DNA of 11,750 nt from SIG480 sp045586595. Lineage in GTDB: Bacteria > Bacillota > Clostridia > Oscillospirales > JAAYXM01. The position numbers were made by a program, and so were the translations under genes. The notes beneath the pieces are model-generated. The model worked only from the letters and a program-made list of their open reading frames with translations. It searched no databases and was not told the DNA's origin. The stretch spans positions 1 through 11,750 of the forward strand of contig JAZNAQ010000036.1 of assembly GCA_045586595.1 (NCBI GenBank), written 5' to 3'. Shown here one piece after another: positions 10,613 to 11,750 of the stretch (within the stretch, counting starts at the first letter, position 1; each line of letters starts with the position of its first letter).

Positions 10613-10851
10613 GATATCACACCATAAAGAGCAGCACCCCCGGTGATGAGTACAAGCCCTGCACCCGCAAAAGCTGTATGTACCACATGAGAAGCGGCGC
10701 GTTCCACGGCTGCGACTATATCACCATCACCGGCAAATCACGCATTGCACAGCACGACCCCGACGAACAGAGTCCCCACAAATGCAAGCTCTATCAGAAG
10801 GGCAAACACAAAAGAATAAGAAATAAAGGAGAATATATCTATGGGTACTAA
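10609..10851 (+). CDS. small Cys-containing basic protein, 80 residues
   Basis: A basic protein with Cys/His clusters (CTRKSCMYHMRSGAFHGCDY and later HKCKLYQKGKHKR), possibly zinc binding. The ATG at 10609 overlaps the stop of the upstream HTH gene, implying translational coupling; starts farther upstream lie inside that gene. Its 3' end overlaps the next gene by 11 bases. Family not recognised. Confidence 0.7.
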   Translation: MRYHTIKSSTPGDEYKPCTRKSCMYHMRSGAFHGCDYITITGKSRIAQHDPDEQSPHKCKLYQKGKHKRIRNKGEYIYGY

Positions 10852-11059
10852 AGTTATTGATTGGATTCTTGCCAACATGCCGGGGTTTACCGCTTGGGTA
10901 GGCGGCATGACAGAGCTGGGCGTTGTCGTCCTGGCATTCGCTTTTCTCGCTGTAATCGTTATCACCTACAATGCTATCCGTTTTTGGCTCTCCGGCGCTT
11001 TCAGCGATTATGAGCCTTACGAAGACTGGATGGACGCTGAGTGCGTGGAGGTAATGTGA
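10841..11059 (+). CDS. single-pass membrane protein, 72 residues
   Basis: A short N-terminal helix is followed by one clear membrane segment (LGVVVLAFAFLAVIVITYNAIRFWL, about 26-50) and an acidic C-terminal tail (SDYEPYEDWMDAECVEVM). The ATG at 10841 follows AAAGGAG. Acidic tail and single pass recall small phage membrane proteins. The stop TGA overlaps the ATG of the next gene (TGATG). Confidence 0.75.
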   Translation: MGTKVIDWILANMPGFTAWVGGMTELGVVVLAFAFLAVIVITYNAIRFWLSGAFSDYEPYEDWMDAECVEVM

Positions 11060-11750
11060 TGAGTGACAACAAGCACGGCTACAAAGCATACGAACCCGGC
11101 CTTATCTGTCGAGGCCATCAGTACGAGGAAGGCAAGGAATACATTAAGTCCGGTAACGGTATCTGTGTCCCCGGTGTTACTCACTACTGTGTAAATCCCT
11201 TTGACGTTCTGGATTATTACCCCCTTGTCCGTGAGGATGGAAAGTTCAGCGAGTTTACCTCCGTTGAAGCCCTCGGTGATACCTTCACCGACGACAACAA
11301 GAAGTTCGCCACCAACCACATCAAAATCGGCGCAAAGCTCGGCTTTGACGGTTTTATCAAGGCTTGCGTGGATTTTCTTTTTGAGCGAACCATCAAGGAT
11401 ATGCCCAGCAGCAAGGTTGATACTGGTTGCTTTGCCCAGATAGGTAGCTCTGGTCGCTTTGCCCAGATAGGTAGCTCTGGTCGCTTTGCCCAGATAGGTA
11501 GCTCTGGTGACGCTGCCCAGATAGGTAGCTCTGGTCGCTTTGCCCAGATAGGTAGCTCTGGTTACGCTGCCCAGATAGGTAGCTCTGGTCGCTTTGCCCA
11601 GATAGGTAGCTCTGGTTACGCTGCCCAGATAGGTAGCTCTGGTTACGCTGCCCAGATAGGTAGCTCTGGTGACGCTGCCCAGATAGGTAGCTCTGGTCGC
11701 TTTGCCCAGATAGGTAGCTCTGGTCGCTTTGCCCAGATAGGTAGCTCTGG
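11059..11750 (+). CDS. DUF7666-like N-terminal domain with nonapeptide tandem repeats; 3' end outside window
   Basis: The N-terminal part (about 1-60) has HGYKAYEPGLICRGHQYEEGKEY and CVNPFDVLDYYPL, which resemble the phage domain I recall as DUF7666 (unverified). A linker with IKIGAKLGFDGFIKACVDFLFERT follows. From residue 124 the protein becomes nine-residue repeats xxAQIGSSG, at least 12 of them, still open at the window edge. Such repeats probably form a beta-solenoid. ATG at 11059 overlaps the upstream stop. It is incomplete, so length and C-terminus are unknown. It may be a surface or tail-associated protein, or an intracellular one; the sequence does not decide. Confidence 0.8.
   Translation, partial: MSDNKHGYKAYEPGLICRGHQYEEGKEYIKSGNGICVPGVTHYCVNPFDVLDYYPLVREDGKFSEFTSVEALGDTFTDDNKKFATNHIKIGAKLGFDGFIKACVDFLFERTIKDMPSSKVDTGCFAQIGSSGRFAQIGSSGRFAQIGSSGDAAQIGSSGRFAQIGSSGYAAQIGSSGRFAQIGSSGYAAQIGSSGYAAQIGSSGDAAQIGSSGRFAQIGSSGRFAQIGSS
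11428..11750 (+). repeat. 27-bp tandem repeat, 12 units, truncated by the window
   Basis: Units start at 11428, 11455, 11482, 11509, 11536, 11563, 11590, 11617, 11644, 11671, 11698 and 11725; the last lacks one base. The 21-bp common part GCCCAGATAGGTAGCTCTGG(T) is identical in all units. Only the first two codons vary: TGC TTT or CGC TTT, versus GAC GCT or TAC GCT. Every F follows C or R, and every A follows D or Y. The order is CF RF RF DA RF YA RF YA YA DA RF RF. Confidence 0.95.

Noticed and set aside
11428..11750. CRISPR array or direct phase-variable promoter repeats
   Set aside because: The repeats are in frame, contiguous without unique spacers, and code for a regular nonapeptide.
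11428..11750. Diversity-generating retroelement variable region
   Set aside because: The varying codons fall into two fixed linked types rather than scattered adenine-derived changes, and no reverse transcriptase is seen in the window.

Overview
The window looks like part of a temperate tailed phage (or its circular or excised genome) of a low-to-mid GC Firmicute, most likely a gut Clostridia-type host. Reasons: almost every gene is preceded by an AGGAGG-type ribosome binding site, genes are small and tightly packed with ATGA/GTGA overlaps, and there is an integrase / zinc-finger HTH / CI-like repressor / Cro-like / antirepressor lysogeny block. No host housekeeping gene is visible. Family assignments are from memory of motifs and have not been searched.

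Layout. (1) 1-2093: an AT-rich leader, then an apparent convergent pair at about 226-536 (promoter plus 25-residue hydrophobic peptide on +, a strong opposing promoter on -) that looks like a type I toxin-antitoxin locus; a small ribbon-helix-helix-like gene; and four small unrecognised ORFs, closed by a strong terminator at 2064-2093. One 18-bp operator-like palindrome occurs twice (230-247 and 729-746), flanking the RHH-like gene. (2) 2170-4936: a rightward operon of five low-complexity or Cys/Gly/Gln-rich proteins of unknown function, probably late phage genes, closed by a strong terminator at 4943. (3) 4983-5275: an attP-like region: the 3' end of a tRNA without the rest of the gene, flanked on both sides by TAAGCA repeats that look like integrase arm sites. 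Arm sites on both sides argue that both halves of the window are phage DNA. (4) 5230-7039, leftward: tyrosine integrase with an N-terminal zinc ribbon, and an HTH/coiled-coil protein. (5) 7148-7810, rightward: a structured leader RNA candidate, a Cys-rich 53-residue protein, and two tiny ORFs, the last overlapping the repressor gene tail to tail. (6) 7761-8423, leftward: CI-like repressor translationally coupled to a small lipoprotein, a possible superinfection-exclusion pair. (7) 8450-9460: operator and promoter region with conflicting ORFs, a Cro-like gene and a small membrane protein. (8) 9459-11750, rightward: an antirepressor-type protein, two small Cys-rich proteins, an HTH protein, a membrane protein, and a protein that runs off the window in a nearly perfect 27-bp (9-residue) tandem repeat.

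How they may work together: the repressor and Cro-like proteins would compete at the palindromes around 8498-8526 and 8943-8964; the BRO/KilAC-type protein may counter the repressor; the integrase acts at 5137-5160. The most notable items are the probable type I toxin-antitoxin pair, the binary-coded nonapeptide repeat, the structured RNA at 7148-7230, the unexplained low-complexity late operon, and several ORFs with good ribosome binding sites but no standard start codon.
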